NCBI GenBank assembly: GCA_943736015.1
Contig: OX031059.1
Span: forward strand, 23,081,001 to 23,145,000
Origin: Tridacna crocea
Lineage: Eukaryota; Mollusca; Bivalvia; Cardiida; Cardiidae
Direction: 5' to 3'
Length of the DNA: 64,000 nt
The position numbers and the translations under genes were made by a program. Below the pieces are notes generated by a model. It was not told where the DNA came from and did no database searches. It was given only the letters and a program-made list of their open reading frames with translations. Position 1 is the stretch's first letter, and every line of letters starts with the position of its first letter. Of this stretch, positions 61,880-64,000 are shown in pieces.

Positions 61880-62095
61880 TTAAAAGAACGATGAAGTTTT
61901 AGACTTGTTCAAATCTGAAGAATTTGCAGACGAAAAATAAGGTGTAGTTAAAATTTATGGATTTGGTTTTATCAGGGTAGAAACATTTTGAGAAAAGGAG
62001 AAAATGCTTGTCACCAGCACAGCTCCTTTTCCCACATTGTTTTACAAAGTCTGTCTGGGTTGTATAAAATCGGGATTGTGCGGTAAACAGTTTTA
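61880..62095 (+). mobile_element. Degraded family A MITE
   Basis: GATGAAGTTTTAGACTTGTT, TTGCAGACGAAAAATAAGG, a damaged hairpin and an end GATTGTGCGGTAAACAG. Confidence 0.65.
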
Positions 62096-62642
62096 AAAAA
62101 GACCTTTCACTGGATATTTGTATTTCGTCCTGTTCAGAAGACGATCGGAAAACATTGTAGAAAAGGAGCAATAGCTTGCTGCAAGCAATTGTCTCTTTTT
62201 TGACATTTTTTTCCATACCTAGCAGAAAAGATTTTTTGACTTTCTGCAAATTCTCCCAGGTGCTATGGCTGAGAGTTTTTTTTTTTTTTTTTTGTTATAA
62301 TGTGAAGAAAAAAACAAAGTAAATTGCTTCTTTTTCCACTTTTTTTTTCCATACCAAGCAGGAAAAATATTGTGCTTTCCTGCAAATTCTCCCGCGTGAC
62401 TGAGAGTTTGTTTCTTTTACATTGTGAAGAAAAGAAGTACAACAATTGGTCAAAATAAACCTATTGACCTAAAGACCAAAGTAGGTCCCATTTTTCCTAG
62501 TCATGAGCCTACTTGTTTGAAAGGTATAACATTAACACAGAGACTTAAAAATATCAAAATATTGAACTCGACAAGATAAACGTAATAGCATAAAGATTAT
62601 AAGATAACTTCTACACTAAAACGAACTTCCAAACGGCCACTT

Positions 62643-62871
62643 TTAACTCTTTACCACATGAGAAAATTTTAAACTGATCCAAATTGAAAGCATTTGCAGA
62701 CAACAAAATAAAGGTGACTGAAAATTTGAAATTTGTTCTGGGAAGGGTAGAAAACACTGTGGGAAAAGGAGAAAATGCTGGTTACCAGCATTTTCTCCTT
62801 TTCCCACAGTGTTTTCAAAAGACTTCTTTCTCAGGGGCTTCAAAAGTAGGGATTGTGTGGTAATGGGTTAA
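62643..62871 (+). mobile_element. Hairpin MITE with covarying arms
   Basis: TTAA at both ends; arms ACACTGTGGG / CCCACAGTGT instead of ACATTGTGGG / CCCACAATGT. Confidence 0.93.
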
Positions 62872-63231
62872 GCTGCAATTTCCCGTAGGCTTTTTATCGC
62901 GTCCGTTGCCTATAAAAGGGACAGCTTATTTGGTTTCATTTTTTGCAGAATAATTGACTGGTATAAAAAACATACATGAGCCAAATTCTGACGAAAATTC
63001 ATTCAGTTCTTATCGCGAAAGAAACTATTTGTCGTTCATTCACTCAATATTGTAAATTGAAAAATCAAGTTTTTCGAAAACTTCATGCTTATTTTTTGGA
63101 TTACATTTTTTTTTTTTTACACAGTAAATAATTTTCGTGTTTTTTCTTATAGCTTACAAAATTTTAGTATTTTATGCTACTCGTTTTATACTGTTTTGGC
63201 TGGTAGGCTGGTATTATTCTGCAAAGTCCTG

Positions 63232-63366
63232 TTAACCCATTACCGCACACTCCCTACTTTTGACGAACCTGAGAAAGAAGCCATTAGAAAACATAGTGGG
63301 AAAAGGAGAAAATGCTGGAAACCAACATTTTCTCCTTTTCCCACAATGTTTTCTACCCATCACATG
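63232..63366 (-). mobile_element. Family A MITE, left half
   Basis: TTAACCCATTACCGCAC through the hairpin, ending at TTTTCTACCCATCACATG before a T-run. Confidence 0.82.
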
Positions 63367-63594
63367 TGCGAACAACTTATTTCCCTTTTTTTTTTTTTTT
63401 AAAGAGTCCTTCTGTTAGCAAAATTTAGAATCTTTTCATCAAAATACCATGGTTAACGTCCAGATATATGCCACAATTTGTTTTTATTAACACTTCTTTT
63501 ACTTGCTCCAACTTAAAGAAGAAACAAAAGTGACTGTTTACAGGTTCGTTCCATTGTATATATCGCGTTCAGTACGAATTAACCTAGTTATGTA

Positions 63595-63700
63595 CGGTGA
63601 AAAACGGGTTTATTCCATTTGCAAAAAGTATTGGCCCATGTCAGCCTGCGCAAATCGCGCAGGCTGACGTGGGCCGATATCTTTTGCTATTGTTAAGTTT
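63595..63700. repeat. Family B repeat with short palindrome
   Basis: GCCCATGTCAGCCTGCGC and GCGCAGGCTGACGTGGGC mirror each other around AAATC. Confidence 0.8.
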
Positions 63701-64000
63701 TCTGCATGTAAAAAAGACTACTCTATCTCATGATCGATGTAGGCAGTTATAGGATTTTGACTGAATCACACAACGACTTGCTTAGTTTGACGCATCAATA
63801 AGAGGTGTTTAGCCTGTCTTGCCAGAGAGGTGCTGTAAGTCTTCTATGAACTTGATTTTTGTGAGTCTGTACCAAAAGCTTAGGCATTTGGACAAAGTAT
63901 CTGGCAATATGAATTCAAGATCAGACATAAACTTCTCTGCAGTCTGATCTTGATTCACACTGCAATCAAAAGCACAGATAGAAAAATGCGCCTTTGAATG

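Larger units (their letters stand above)
48350..64000. other. Probable intron(s) and flank of the TINAG-like gene
   Basis: No exon with the expected von Willebrand C-like cysteines or papain-fold motifs was found. Contents are two tRNA genes, the 63-bp satellite, SINEs, MITEs and palindromic families. 60,260-61,240 holds nothing I can identify. Confidence 0.55.

Noticed and set aside
410..63366. CRISPR-like repeated hairpins
   Set aside because: The units are dispersed, in both orientations, TTAA-flanked and without spacers; this is a eukaryotic transposon family.

Overview
The window looks like animal nuclear DNA, most likely from a bivalve mollusc. It is AT-rich, has split genes with GT-AG introns, and is packed with small palindromic DNA elements. 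The recurrent 'AGCCTGCGC' and 'GATCAGACTGCA' repeat families are ones I associate with bivalve genomes; this is a memory-based, tentative placement, and I do not name a species. By hand splicing I recovered two gene models whose exon phases agree throughout, plus the first exon of a third gene. || Left part (1-12,175, minus strand): ten coding exons of a PLP-dependent L-threonine dehydratase/ammonia-lyase with a C-terminal ACT-like region. The 3' end lies beyond the left edge. Its introns hold many hairpin MITEs and a 40-bp tandem array. 12,176-15,105 is the interval between this gene and the next, which point away from each other. || Middle part (15,106-35,434, plus strand): sixteen exons that join to one 3,963-nt reading frame (1,320 residues). 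The predicted protein is a type II membrane collagen: short cytoplasmic tail, signal anchor, coiled stalk, about 950 residues of collagen (774 of them from a single 2.3-kb exon carrying 26 N-G-S/T sequons), a Cys-Cys knot, two Ig-like domains and a C-terminal LCCL domain. I do not know a named family with this layout; it is the strongest candidate here for something undescribed. || Right part (35,435-64,000): mostly repeats. It holds the first coding exon of a TINAG-like/TINAGL1-like secreted somatomedin-B protein (48,043-48,349), tRNA-Val(CAC) and tRNA-Arg(TCT), both on the minus strand, a 63-bp satellite, microsatellites, tRNA-derived SINEs and several palindromic element families present two or more times. 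|| Across the window there are over 50 recognisable copies or fragments of one TTAA-flanked hairpin MITE (termini CYCTTTMCC..., piggyBac-like). Several copies share a TTAA with a neighbour, one sits inside another repeat and shows the empty site, one is split by a SINE, and the arms of the central hairpin covary between copies. || How the genes relate: the first two may share an upstream region but have no evident functional link. The collagen and TINAG-like products are both likely extracellular-matrix or cell-surface proteins.
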